A stretch of 64,000 bases of DNA from GYS-P2D sp964522505 (GCA_964522505.1 CAZFWJ010000006.1:1-64000), one strand, 5' to 3'. Counted from the first letter of the stretch, positions 44,535 to 53,502 are shown. Notes: generated by a model from the sequence alone, not told the origin. Made by a program: numbers and translations.

Positions 44535-45131
44535 ATGAAGTACTTATTATTCTTTGTTACAGCAATTCTCCTCCCGATTATGGTGACTAGTCAAAGCGAT
44601 AATACATATCAAGAATTCTTTGCCGACATATCAGAAACTCCTGATACCTACGAAGCTCATACAGTAGCAGTACGTATGATTGAAGGACTCGGCTTTAGAT
44701 TTTACTGGGGGACTCATGATCTATCGGATGAAGACTATTTATTCAAGCCTACCGAAGATACCCGAGGAATTGGGGAGACCTTGGATCATGTACTTGGATT
44801 GTCTAACATGATACTCAATGCTGTTCATGGCCGAGCCAATGGTGCTTCAGATCATGGAGATATAGATTATCATGCCAAGCGCCTGTTGGTGCTAAAAAAT
44901 CTACATGAGGCCAGATCTGTTTTAATGACTTCTTCAGATGAGGATATGAAGAATATGGGAATCATCTTTAAGCGAGGAGATACTGAGCGAAAATTCGATT
45001 TTTGGTTTGCCATCAATGGACCAATTTCAGACTCCTTGTGGCATGTTGGTCAAATAGTATCCTATCGCCGAATGGCAGGCAATCCATTTAATGGCAAAGT
45101 GAGTGTCCTGACAGGTACTGTCCGAAACTGA
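44535..45131 (+). CDS. Secreted DinB-superfamily protein
   Basis: The 198 residues have a signal peptide (MKYLLFFVTAILLPIMVTSQ). A four-helix-bundle DinB-like domain follows, with a metal-ligand-type histidine in ETLDHVLGLSNMIL and the late motif WHVGQIVSYRRM, where the family carries its third histidine. DinB-like proteins bind a metal, and many are thiol-dependent transferases, but the secreted branch is uncharacterised. It follows the M23 gene by 112 bp with its own putative promoter. Confidence 0.8.
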   Translation: MKYLLFFVTAILLPIMVTSQSDNTYQEFFADISETPDTYEAHTVAVRMIEGLGFRFYWGTHDLSDEDYLFKPTEDTRGIGETLDHVLGLSNMILNAVHGRANGASDHGDIDYHAKRLLVLKNLHEARSVLMTSSDEDMKNMGIIFKRGDTERKFDFWFAINGPISDSLWHVGQIVSYRRMAGNPFNGKVSVLTGTVRN

Positions 45132-45334
45132 TATATAGAAGAATGACACTGTTCGAGGATCACAAATATCTAATCACCATTATAACGACGGCAAGCTGAC
45201 AGATCAAGCAACAATCGATGTAATTACATTGTAGCTTACTGATTTTCTGACGATTTAGCCTAGCATTCTTGGTCAATTGCCTTGCAAAAACTCAATCGTT
45301 TCTGTTTTTAAATCATATACTCAATACATTGAAA

Positions 45335-45428
45335 ATTCATAAGTTGATTTTAACAATGGTACCCCAACCGTTTATAATAGCCTTTTGAATCAAAACGGTT
45401 ATGAGCCGCCGAAAGGCGGCTTTTTTTT
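45335..45428 (+). ncRNA. Candidate structured small RNA with two tandem hairpins
   Basis: Between the DinB-fold gene and the convergent HNH gene lie two hairpins four bases apart: an 8-bp stem AACCGTTT/AAACGGTT (45366-45373 with 45393-45400) with a 19-nt loop, then the GC-rich terminator at 45405-45420 with eight T. The terminator is over 270 bp beyond the DinB stop, unusually far, and the first hairpin is separate from it, so an independent short transcript is possible. The 5' end is guessed. No match to a known RNA family is claimed. The rest of 45132-45334 shows only an ATGTAATTACAT palindrome (45218-45229). Confidence 0.3.
45405..45428 (+). terminator. Rho-independent terminator
   Basis: A perfect 6-bp GC stem GCCGCC/GGCGGC (45405-45410 with 45415-45420) has a GAAA tetraloop and is followed by eight T. 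It acts on plus-strand transcripts only. Its T tract touches the stop codon of the convergent HNH gene. Confidence 0.93.
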
Positions 45429-45957
45429 ATATCCTTATGGTAAAGCTCATATCTGCATAGCCAAAGGTGAACTTCATGCTTTCTGAAGGCCCTTTGTCCA
45501 GATAGAGTCGGATTCCTGCTCCCCGCAAGCGCCAATGATCGATCAAGTTGGGGAGTCTTAGTTGAGGATTATACCATTGGTCTATAGGATATGTATCTTT
45601 CAATTGAGAACGTAGTATTGCTTGTCTCACTTCATTTAATCTACCACTTTTTGTGAGTTTTGGCCTGCTCTTATGAACACTCTCATAGCAAATCTTGAGT
45701 AGGAAAAGTTGTAGAGCCTTCTGAGGTAATTTTCGGATGTTGGCAGGAATTGTATCAATAATACCCAGCTTTAATCGACGTTTCATGAATGGTGTAGAAC
45801 TCACAACGTCGTGCTCAAATTGAGCAAATCGATTGTTGCAATTACTACAGACTTTCCCCTTTGCCAGTACATAATGGATATTACCTAATGAGTGTGGGAC
45901 AATATGCTCTACTGTTTCGATATGGTGTTCTTGGAGGCATATAATGCATTGTGACAT
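45427..45957 (-). CDS. HNH endonuclease-domain protein (HNH_5 type)
   Basis: The 176 residues begin with the treble-clef HNH_5 module: CIIC (about 4-7), EHIVPHSLGN (about 17-26) and CSNCNNRF (about 37-44), that is C-x2-C, E-H-I-x-P, C-x2-C-N. The remaining 130 residues have no recognisable domain. Standalone HNH_5 proteins of this type are frequent and of unknown target; no restriction, toxin or phage genes are nearby. It is the last gene of a minus-strand run, 12 bp after the Gfo/Idh/MocA gene. Confidence 0.75.
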   Translation of the reverse strand: MSQCIICLQEHHIETVEHIVPHSLGNIHYVLAKGKVCSNCNNRFAQFEHDVVSSTPFMKRRLKLGIIDTIPANIRKLPQKALQLFLLKICYESVHKSRPKLTKSGRLNEVRQAILRSQLKDTYPIDQWYNPQLRLPNLIDHWRLRGAGIRLYLDKGPSESMKFTFGYADMSFTIRI

Positions 45958-45969
45958 TAGATTTATTAT

Positions 45970-46962
45970 CTACTCAGCAGGATATTTCAATCCGATTTGT
46001 CTGCGTATTGTATCTAAACTATTACTGAGATCAAGGCTGAATTGATGAGCTAGGACTTCTGACTCGGTCTGACTGGTTCTTAGACATTTGTGTACTTCTT
46101 CAATCTCGTAGAGGTATCCGTTATGATCATCTGGGTATTTCCAACTGTCGACGATGCCTGACTTATTATAGAGAGAGACTTCTCTGCATTCATGCCATCT
46201 ACGATGTAATTGAATGTAGCCCTTCGGACCTGAGATGGTTGCCGTAATTGGAGTATCTGCAGAGATGGTTGAGTTTAAGGATGCCACTGTACCATCTAAC
46301 CAAGACATCTGTATGGCATTGCTTGCATCCACACTAGTGTCGGTCATGGTTGCTACTGCGCTTATGTGATCTGGGGTGCCTTTTATTAGATGAGCCAAGA
46401 AGACTGGGTAAATCCCTATATCCAATAATGCTCCACCAGCGAGAAGAGGATCGAATAGGCGGTGATTATGATTTGTTGTAGCGGTAAATCCAAAGTCAGC
46501 TTCGATCATTTTGATGGGGCCAATGGCATCTTCATCGATCAAGGCTCTAGCCTTGGCGATAGCGGGAAAGAATGCTGTCCAGATGGCCTCCATTAAGAAT
46601 AGATTTCCATTTTCTGCATTGGATATCATTGATCTTACCTGGCCCGAATTAATTCCCATAGGTTTCTCACAGAGGACATGCTTACCATGAGTTAGACAAT
46701 TAATTGTGTTTTCATAGTGTGCACTATGAGGAGTGGCAACATAGATCACATCGACTTCAGTAGATTGTACTAATGCATCATAGCTGCCAAAAGTTAGAGG
46801 GATCTCATATTCTTGGGCAAAGGCTTGCGCTCGCTCTATGGATCTCGAACCAACTGCCATAATCTTGGCATCATCAACCTTAAGTAGATCGGCACAAAAT
46901 CTATGGGCTATTCTCCCTGGGCCAAGGATTCCCCATCTAATAACTTCACTTTGCTTCTTCAT
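45970..46962 (-). CDS. Gfo/Idh/MocA-family NAD(P)-dependent oxidoreductase
   Basis: The 330 residues have an N-terminal Rossmann domain (WGILGPGRIAHRF, G-x-G-x-x-A) and the family catalytic CEKP motif (HGKHVLCEKPMGIN). The C-terminal domain (about 130-320) carries the substrate-binding GGALLDIGIYPVFL, matching the D-x-G-x-[YH] signature. It resembles the dihydrodiol dehydrogenase/glucose-fructose oxidoreductase-like branch that oxidises sugars or cyclitols. It overlaps the OsmC-like gene by 17 bp in the same direction. Confidence 0.9.
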   Translation of the reverse strand: MKKQSEVIRWGILGPGRIAHRFCADLLKVDDAKIMAVGSRSIERAQAFAQEYEIPLTFGSYDALVQSTEVDVIYVATPHSAHYENTINCLTHGKHVLCEKPMGINSGQVRSMISNAENGNLFLMEAIWTAFFPAIAKARALIDEDAIGPIKMIEADFGFTATTNHNHRLFDPLLAGGALLDIGIYPVFLAHLIKGTPDHISAVATMTDTSVDASNAIQMSWLDGTVASLNSTISADTPITATISGPKGYIQLHRRWHECREVSLYNKSGIVDSWKYPDDHNGYLYEIEEVHKCLRTSQTESEVLAHQFSLDLSNSLDTIRRQIGLKYPAE

Positions 46963-47425
46963 TAACTATTATAGTCGGATTGTGCACAATTTCGAAGTTG
47001 AGGCTATTCGCGATAAAACACATTTTGTGTGCTACGCCGTGCAGGGTTTTTGCGAGATGAACTTTGATACCATCTGTTATTTCGACCTTTGGATTTAGAG
47101 TGGCCTGCTCAAATGCACCAGAACCATCTTTTTGCTCGATCATGGTGGCCTCAGGCTGATCTTTATAACTAGTGACAACTATACCATTTGCGGAGCACAG
47201 GTGCAAATACCAGAGCATATGACAACTGGCTATTGAAGATAACAATAATTCCTCTGGGTTATGATATCTTGAATCACCACGGAAAGAAGTGTCGGATGAT
47301 CCCATTATGTCATCCTTGCCTTCCGATCTTATTACATGTTCTCGACTGTAGGTATCATATGAATCTGTGCCGTAACCTAGATTGCCTGTCCACTTCAGCG
47401 CTATACTATAGCGATGTTCCTTCAT
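46946..47425 (-). CDS. OsmC/Ohr-family protein
   Basis: A cytoplasmic 159-residue protein of the OsmC fold, thiol peroxidases that detoxify organic hydroperoxides. The first conserved cysteine lies in LLLSSIASCHMLWYLHLC and the second in VAHKMCFIANSL, spaced as in the family. The N-terminal GSSDTSFRGDSRYHNPEELL matches the OsmC entry strand. Its start overlaps the end of murI by 20 bp and its end overlaps the Gfo/Idh/MocA gene, so it is inside a tight operon. Confidence 0.9.
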   Translation of the reverse strand: MKEHRYSIALKWTGNLGYGTDSYDTYSREHVIRSEGKDDIMGSSDTSFRGDSRYHNPEELLLSSIASCHMLWYLHLCSANGIVVTSYKDQPEATMIEQKDGSGAFEQATLNPKVEITDGIKVHLAKTLHGVAHKMCFIANSLNFEIVHNPTIIVNEEAK

Positions 47426-48200
47426 TGGTATTTTGGTTAAGATTTTGCTTGATGCAAAAGTTAAGATAGGGAATTATAAACTCACTGTTAACATCTTGAC
47501 CAGATAAACTGCAAGCTATTGGCAGCAGATGAGATTCTTGTATCGGTTTAATAAGGCTTCTCAACCGTTTAATAGTCCCTTCATTGCCATCCACAAGCTT
47601 AATATGCTTAGGAAATATGTCATAGAGTAGCGGCTTAAAGTAAATAAAGTGGGTGCAGCCGAGAACCAAAGCACCAACCTCTGATAAGTCGATTCCAGAC
47701 AATTTGTCCGTCATTATCTTTCGAAGATTATGAGAATCAAAAATAAACTCCTCTGCCGAGTGAACTAGCTCTGGTGCTGGTATAAATATGACTCGGTCTT
47801 CAATATCGAGTTTCTGAATAAGTCGCTTGAGTTTCTTTTCTTTCAAGGTTAGAGACGTAGCCAGTATTATTATCTTCTTGCCTTCAGATATTTCTTTGGC
47901 AGGCTTAATGGCAGGCTCCATGCCAATGATAGGATAATCGTAAAGAGTTCTTAGATCATCTATGACTATGCTCGTTGCTGTATTACATGCGACAACACAA
48001 GCCTTGATCTCATTCGGGTCAAATCGCTTAAAAGCACTGAGCACAATATTCTTTACTTCTTCAGGCGATTTCTCGCCATAGGGTGCAAACTTAACATCTG
48101 CATAATAGGTGTAATGCTCATAGGGCATCATCTGCATAGCTTGATGTAACACAGTAAGACCACCTACGCCACTGTCAAAAAAATAAATTGACTGTGCCAT
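47406..48200 (-). CDS. murI: Glutamate racemase
   Basis: It converts L- to D-glutamate for peptidoglycan. ATG at 48200 (MAQSIYFFDSGVGG) is chosen over an upstream TTG, giving 264 residues. The catalytic pair is C72 (VVACNTATS) and C182 (GCTHF); D9-S10 lie in the N-terminal FDSGVGGL motif. It starts 2 bp after the SulP stop and overlaps the OsmC-like gene by 20 bp. This is the only cell-wall precursor gene seen in the operon. Confidence 0.95.
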   Translation of the reverse strand: MAQSIYFFDSGVGGLTVLHQAMQMMPYEHYTYYADVKFAPYGEKSPEEVKNIVLSAFKRFDPNEIKACVVACNTATSIVIDDLRTLYDYPIIGMEPAIKPAKEISEGKKIIILATSLTLKEKKLKRLIQKLDIEDRVIFIPAPELVHSAEEFIFDSHNLRKIMTDKLSGIDLSEVGALVLGCTHFIYFKPLLYDIFPKHIKLVDGNEGTIKRLRSLIKPIQESHLLPIACSLSGQDVNSEFIIPYLNFCIKQNLNQNTNEGTSL

Positions 48201-48202
48201 TA

Positions 48203-49879
48203 TCAAGATTTAGAGGGAGGAGTAGTTACATGTTTAATAGCTCTATGCACATTCATATGATGTTCCTTATCATCCATAAGATTGGACTTCTGCAGCATAT
48301 CTCTAACAGGGCCAATAGCCCTAGCAATATGCATTTCTATATCTCGCCTTTCCAGCCATTGATTCATATCCGCGATCGCTTTAATACCGGACGAATCAAC
48401 AAAATGAATATTACCTGCGTCCAGAACGAGATGATGAATAATCCGATCACAACACTCGACATGATGCTCTATAGTCGTAGTGAAATGATTGCAATTGCCG
48501 AAGTATAACTGATCATCAAATCTGACGATAATAACGTCCTCGATGTGCCTCGCCTTTGGGTAGCGCTGTACATTACGATAAAAGTCCGTAGATGGAAGAT
48601 TACCCAGAACATTAACCTCAGGTCTTGAACTGCGATGAAGGACAGCTAAAAGAGAAAGTACAACGCCAAACATTACTCCATATGTAATCCCGGCAGACAC
48701 TGTGGTGATGAAGGTCACCAACATCATCAAGAAATCAGCTTTAGAAATATTATACAACTCCTTGATCTCGCTGGGCTTTATCAATCCTTTTACCGAAACG
48801 ATGATAATCGCTGCTAATAAAGCCTTAGGCAAGAAATAAAAGTACTCAGTGATGAATAGTAAAGTTAGAATAATGAGTGCCGACGATATTAACAAAGAAA
48901 TACTAGTCTTAGCACCAGCTTCATCATTAATCGCTGAACGACTGAAGCTGCCAGAGGTTGGCATAGATTGAAAAAATCCCCCCACCACTTTAGATGCTCC
49001 GATGGCGATTAATTCTTGGTTGGTATCAATTTTATACGATCTATGTTTGGCCTCGAGAGTACGGGCAATACTTAGGTTTTCGACTACGCCAATGATTGCT
49101 AGACTAAGTATAGTTACCCATTGATCGACGAGCACCTGCAATGTGGTCTTCGGGATTTCAAATGAAGGTAATCCAGTTGGGATGGTACCTATGTAATGTA
49201 CATTTTGATGTTGGAAAAAGTAGTAGGTGGCGATTGTGAGTCCTATCACTAAGATTAAGGCTGAAGGAATATGTTTGCTTATTTTTTTAGCCACTAAAAT
49301 GAATAGCACAGAACCTCCAAATAGACTGACTGTATAAGGATTGATGGCTGAGGCCTGCTGGACGACCGCCACAACTTTCATAAGTCTATGATTGACATAA
49401 GATAAGTCTAATCCTGTAGCATCAGTTAGTTGAGATATAGCTATGATAAATGCAGCTGCTGTTGTAAACCCTAAGATCACGGGGTAAGACAAAAAGTGAG
49501 TGATGAATCCAAGGCGGAAGAAGCCCATGAGCATCTGTATGGATCCTGCACAGATACCGATAGCTATAGCACAATACATGTATTCACTTGTAAAGGGCTC
49601 GATGACTGCTCCTAAGCCACTTAGGATTAGAATAGAAGTAATAGCTACAGGCCCTACTGAAAGCTGTCTGGAAGTTCCTAAAAGTGCATATATAATCAGT
49701 GGTGCTATTGAAGCATATAAGCCATAGATCGGCTCAAATCCGGCCAATTGCGCATAAGCCATTGCCTGAGGTATGAGTACGATAGCTACAAGAAGACCTG
49801 CATTAAGGTCACGCCTAAGCGAAGTTGAGGAATACCCCTTGAGTTGATGAGATATCGGTATCTTAAAGTTTAGATTCAG
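48203..49879 (-). CDS. SulP-family anion transporter with STAS domain; non-canonical start
   Basis: An inner-membrane anion transporter (sulfate or bicarbonate type) with about 12 helices and a C-terminal STAS domain (about 440-545, LVLDAGNIHFVDSSGIKAI). The first ATG in frame (49762) would start inside the conserved SulP motif, because codons upstream read DLNAGLLVAIVLIPQAMAYA, the family's N-terminal signature. In frame upstream there is no ATG, GTG or TTG before a TAA (49889-49891), which is the stop of the preceding phosphatase gene. I place the start at CTG 49879, with ATT 49885 as alternative. Other hallmarks are GFEPIYGLYAS and the SFSRSAIN loop. murI follows after 2 bp. Confidence 0.85.
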   Translation of the reverse strand: MNLNFKIPISHQLKGYSSTSLRRDLNAGLLVAIVLIPQAMAYAQLAGFEPIYGLYASIAPLIIYALLGTSRQLSVGPVAITSILILSGLGAVIEPFTSEYMYCAIAIGICAGSIQMLMGFFRLGFITHFLSYPVILGFTTAAAFIIAISQLTDATGLDLSYVNHRLMKVVAVVQQASAINPYTVSLFGGSVLFILVAKKISKHIPSALILVIGLTIATYYFFQHQNVHYIGTIPTGLPSFEIPKTTLQVLVDQWVTILSLAIIGVVENLSIARTLEAKHRSYKIDTNQELIAIGASKVVGGFFQSMPTSGSFSRSAINDEAGAKTSISLLISSALIILTLLFITEYFYFLPKALLAAIIIVSVKGLIKPSEIKELYNISKADFLMMLVTFITTVSAGITYGVMFGVVLSLLAVLHRSSRPEVNVLGNLPSTDFYRNVQRYPKARHIEDVIIVRFDDQLYFGNCNHFTTTIEHHVECCDRIIHHLVLDAGNIHFVDSSGIKAIADMNQWLERRDIEMHIARAIGPVRDMLQKSNLMDDKEHHMNVHRAIKHVTTPPSKS

Positions 49880-49888
49880 GGGAATCGA

Positions 49889-51517
49889 TTATTTGATTAC
49901 TTCAGCTAAAATTCGACCAGCAGCACCATTAGGTAATGTAACACGGAGTATTGCACTGAGAGTTGGAGCGATGTCAATAATATTTGCCCGCCTGTAGGTT
50001 TTACCTGGCTTTATCGGGCCACCATACCACAGCATAGGTACGTGAGTATCGTAAGAATATGAGCTTCCATGTGTGGTTCCTTTACGAAAATAAGTCATCC
50101 AACCAGGTTCCATAATAATGAAGATATCTCCCGATCGTCTCTGATTATATCCTCTCTGAGCAAGATGTAGAGAGGGGAGGTGTTCATGCGATCCATTGAG
50201 TAAATTTTCATGTGTGATGACATTGCTGATCCCCTCAAAGCGCATAGAATAATTGATGAGCGCTTCTGTGATTTCATATTCTGAAGCTCCTTTATCTGCT
50301 AGATACTCATGATTCAAAAATATTTGATCATTGCTGAGATTTTTAAACCAAGGGCCTTCTCCATACAGGGAGTCTAGATGGTTCTTTATGCCATTTTTAT
50401 ATTTCTCTATGTTGAAATACCCTGCTGGTATATTGAAATTTTGAAGATATAATGGAGTCTCAGCAGCACCGTGATCTGCTGTTAAGAAAAGCACATAATT
50501 GTCATTTCCTATTCTACCATCTAAAAACGCAATAAGCTTAGCAATTTCCTGATCTAAGCGTAAATAGGTGTCCTCAATCTCAATTGAGCGCGGACCGAAT
50601 TGATGCCCAACATAATCTGTTGAAGAGAAACTCACAGAAAGTATGTCAGTATGTTCATCGCCACCTAAATTTTCAGCAATGATAGTCGTCTGTACCATTT
50701 TTTGGACAAATGAATTACCAAATGGCGTTTTAGGGAGTACGCCATATCCAGTCTTTTCAAAAATCTTAGAGAGGTTATGGGGAAATGTAGGTTTGTCTTC
50801 TGATCGGAAGACTTGCTCAAAAGGATTGTTATCTGGCAGGCTCTTAGTGTAAGTTTCAATAGGATAGAGAGTTTCCCAACCTTGCTTAATATATGTGTCT
50901 GCAAGGCCTTGTTGGTTATAAGTCTTGAGCCACATCGGAAGCTCATCCATATAGTAGCTGCTCGTGACCCAACCACCAAATGATGCATCATACCAATATG
51001 CCGCATCCGCCGCATGTCCTGCTGGCAAAATAGCGCCTCGATCTTTAATCGATATACCGATGGCCTTACCATTCATTCCAGTAGAAAGCTTGATCTCATC
51101 CGATATCGTTGAACTAATCATGCGATGTGGAGACATCTTACCTGCTGCACTCTCAGAACCTACAGTTTTTACGCTATCGTCCTGTACACAATAAACCTTT
51201 TTGCCAATCTCTTTATCGTACCAGTCATTACCCACTATACCATGCACGGCAGGGGTGGTGCCAGTATATATACTGGCATGACCTGGCGCCGTATAGGTCG
51301 GTCTGTAGCTGTAATGAGCATCGACAAACATGTGTCCCTCATTGATAATTTTTTTGAAACCGTCATCGCCATAACGGTCCCAATATCTGTAGAGGTACTC
51401 TTGTTTCATCTGGTCCACTGTGATACCTACAACAAGCTTTGGCTGGCTTTGGCTGTAGAGCATATTGGTGCATACGATGCTGATAAGAATAAAGTATAGT
51501 GAAGTCTTGAAATTCAT
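49889..51517 (-). CDS. PafA-like alkaline phosphatase (secreted)
   Basis: A periplasmic phosphate-monoester hydrolase of the alkaline-phosphatase superfamily. The start at ATG 51517 gives a signal peptide (MNFKTSLYFILISIVCTNMLYSQ). The zinc site and nucleophile are visible: D in VGITVDQM, nucleophile Thr in PTYTAPGHASIYTG, the Lys/Arg pair in IKDRGAILPAGH (diagnostic for PafA-type monoesterases), DYVGH, TADHG and DTHVPML. About 542 residues is the normal length. It lies 80 bp after dprA. The SulP frame follows directly in the same reading frame after its TAA stop. Confidence 0.93.
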   Translation of the reverse strand: MNFKTSLYFILISIVCTNMLYSQSQPKLVVGITVDQMKQEYLYRYWDRYGDDGFKKIINEGHMFVDAHYSYRPTYTAPGHASIYTGTTPAVHGIVGNDWYDKEIGKKVYCVQDDSVKTVGSESAAGKMSPHRMISSTISDEIKLSTGMNGKAIGISIKDRGAILPAGHAADAAYWYDASFGGWVTSSYYMDELPMWLKTYNQQGLADTYIKQGWETLYPIETYTKSLPDNNPFEQVFRSEDKPTFPHNLSKIFEKTGYGVLPKTPFGNSFVQKMVQTTIIAENLGGDEHTDILSVSFSSTDYVGHQFGPRSIEIEDTYLRLDQEIAKLIAFLDGRIGNDNYVLFLTADHGAAETPLYLQNFNIPAGYFNIEKYKNGIKNHLDSLYGEGPWFKNLSNDQIFLNHEYLADKGASEYEITEALINYSMRFEGISNVITHENLLNGSHEHLPSLHLAQRGYNQRRSGDIFIIMEPGWMTYFRKGTTHGSSYSYDTHVPMLWYGGPIKPGKTYRRANIIDIAPTLSAILRVTLPNGAAGRILAEVIK

Positions 51518-51597
51518 GATTGGAAAATATGTGGCAAAGTAACTTGTTTTTAAGTGAATTATTGGATTCAAGAGGTCATCGGCGCTTTATAAGATTG

Positions 51598-52701
51598 TTA
51601 ATACATAGCGTATTTCTTGCCTGGAAGCGACCTGATGACACCTTTGAATTCGAGATTGAGCAAATTGCTAGCCAGTTCTGATGGCTTAAGTCGAGTGTGA
51701 TGATGTATCTGATCTATTGAGATTTCTTCCTGATCCTTGAGGAAGTCTACTATGGATCGCTCGATGTCTGATAGTTCATCAAATAGTTTTATTTGCTTGT
51801 TAGGCTTGGGAGCCTCGTCATCCCAGCGCATGATGTAAGCAATGTCTTGGGCTGACTCGATAAGGTGTGCTTTATTGGTTTTGATGAGTTTGTTACAACC
51901 AGCAGACATTTCATCAGAGACTCTTCCCGGCAGGGCAAATACATCCTTGTGATAACTGTTGGCATATTCTGCAGTAATCAGTGATCCACCCTTGGAGGCG
52001 GATTGAATAACAATAACTGCATCAGAGATGCCGGCGATGATTCTATTGCGCAGTGGAAAGTTCTCTCGATCTGGGACCGTATTAATGGGAAATTCAGTAA
52101 GTAGACATCCATTATTTTGCAGTTGTTGAGCGAGCTTTCTATTCTGAGCGGGATAGATCTTGTCAAGTCCAGTACCCATAACTGCAATGTTATCAATGTT
52201 ATGAGCTATCGAGGATTGATGTGCTATACTATCAATGCCGTAAGCTAAGCCGCTAATGATCTGAACATTGAGATGCTTTAATTCTTCTACGAGCTGTTCA
52301 GCTTGGGATTTGCCATAGTTATTAGGTTTACGAGTGCCTACGATTCCTACTGTTCTGATTTCGTTGAGATTACTTGTGCCACGATAGTAGAGTAGTATTG
52401 GCGCATCATCATACTGAAGGAGACGCTGCGGGTAGGTCGAGTCATTGAGATAATATGAAATCCGACATTTGTGATCTACTAAGAATTTAACATTGGCTTC
52501 TGCTTCATGCAGAGGATCTGAGAGGGTGATACTATCCGCATGACGCTGCCCGATGCCATTGATCTTTAACAGGTTCTTTTTGGACTCCTGAAATACTGCC
52601 TGAGCTCCCCGACAGTTGGCGATCAATATCTTAGCTAAACGAACTCCGATATTTGGAACTCTTGTCAATGCAATTTCATAAAGTAAATCCTGAGGACTCA
52701 T
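51598..52701 (-). CDS. dprA: DNA-processing protein DprA (Smf)
   Basis: A cytoplasmic single-strand-DNA-binding protein that loads RecA on incoming DNA in natural transformation. The 367 residues comprise an N-terminal HhH/SAM-like region (INGIGQRHADSI), the Rossmann-like DprA core (about 85-290) with TVGIVGTRKPNNYG, SGLAYGIDSIAH, GTGLDKIYP, FPLRNRIIAG and SKGGSLITAEYA, and a C-terminal winged-helix domain (about 305-367). It heads the minus-strand run and is divergent from a small outer-membrane protein. Confidence 0.95.
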   Translation of the reverse strand: MSPQDLLYEIALTRVPNIGVRLAKILIANCRGAQAVFQESKKNLLKINGIGQRHADSITLSDPLHEAEANVKFLVDHKCRISYYLNDSTYPQRLLQYDDAPILLYYRGTSNLNEIRTVGIVGTRKPNNYGKSQAEQLVEELKHLNVQIISGLAYGIDSIAHQSSIAHNIDNIAVMGTGLDKIYPAQNRKLAQQLQNNGCLLTEFPINTVPDRENFPLRNRIIAGISDAVIVIQSASKGGSLITAEYANSYHKDVFALPGRVSDEMSAGCNKLIKTNKAHLIESAQDIAYIMRWDDEAPKPNKQIKLFDELSDIERSIVDFLKDQEEISIDQIHHHTRLKPSELASNLLNLEFKGVIRSLPGKKYAMY

Positions 52702-52775
52702 TTGGCTAAAATACCAATATCATATGCTCTTTTGTTATGCCTCAGACTATATAATCAGATTATATTTGGACTCAT

Positions 52776-53441
52776 ATGCGAGGGATAAAAGTATTGGCTA
52801 CTCTGCTCTTCATCTTCATGGCGTGCTCTATCGTGTGTGCTCAGTTTAATGTGAAGATTGCCTACAATCCCATCTATGGATCATTCAATGGTATCAACGC
52901 TGTCCAGAATGCTTATATCTCCGATGATGGAGAGATTCTAGATGGATTTGGTGATTTACATTTCATGCACGGCATTCAGTTAGGTATTAGGTATAGAGTA
53001 AGAACCTTTGGTGTCGAGTTAGGATGGGAAAGTTTAGCTGGTGACCGAGAAGCACTGGCCTTAAATCCAAATTCAGAGGTCTTTACGATGAGAGAGTATG
53101 ATTATGATTTGAGAACCTGGTCTCTGGCTTTAGATCAATATTTTAGGCCTCTCGGATTTGGCGCTGCCATCACAAGGACTAATTTTTCTGCAGGGCGTGT
53201 TCGGGGGAATAATAATATTCCACTCATAGATGAGTCTAAATGGGGGCTGAGGTTCCAGCTAAACCTAACCATACAAGAGAGCAGTCGAATATCTTTATTA
53301 CTCAGACCTTATTATCAATTCTATTTCGGTGAATATAATATTGAGCGTTTAGCTACCGATCTCAATAATACAGCCGCCTCGACTGAATCTTTGTCCTATT
53401 TCGGCTTGAGTTTGGTGTTTTATAATGGGCGGCATTATTAA
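52776..53441 (+). CDS. Small outer-membrane beta-barrel protein, unknown function
   Basis: The 221 residues have a signal peptide (MRGIKVLATLLFIFMACSIVCAQ). Eight or so amphipathic strands with aromatic girdles follow (for example GIQLGIRYRVRTFGVELGWE and RISLLLRPYYQFYFGEYN). It ends SYFGLSLVFYNG-RHY. The pattern fits OmpW/OmpX-size barrels, but I cannot name the family. It is transcribed alone. A long inverted repeat overlaps its stop codon. Confidence 0.6.
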   Translation: MRGIKVLATLLFIFMACSIVCAQFNVKIAYNPIYGSFNGINAVQNAYISDDGEILDGFGDLHFMHGIQLGIRYRVRTFGVELGWESLAGDREALALNPNSEVFTMREYDYDLRTWSLALDQYFRPLGFGAAITRTNFSAGRVRGNNNIPLIDESKWGLRFQLNLTIQESSRISLLLRPYYQFYFGEYNIERLATDLNNTAASTESLSYFGLSLVFYNGRHY

Positions 53442-53479
53442 TTGTTGCCAGATCCGGATCGGTCGGCAACAATTAATAA
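53435..53479. terminator. 15-bp perfect inverted repeat, probable bidirectional terminator
   Basis: TTATTAATTGTTGCC (53435-53449) is the exact complement of GGCAACAATTAATAA (53465-53479), with a 15-nt loop. It includes the stop codon of the outer-membrane gene and lies between it and the convergent yiaA-like gene. The AT-rich outer stem provides T-rich 3' arms in both directions. Confidence 0.7.
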
Positions 53480-53502
53480 GCACTAATCGACAATGCCCAA
53501 AA

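Noticed and set aside
45427..45957. HNH protein considered as part of a defence or toxin system
   Set aside because: No methylase, helicase, antitoxin or phage gene is adjacent; it sits at the end of a housekeeping-type operon.
53435..53479. Long inverted repeat considered as a transposon end
   Set aside because: Arms are adjacent, between convergent genes and overlapping a stop codon, with no transposase nearby; a bidirectional terminator explains it.
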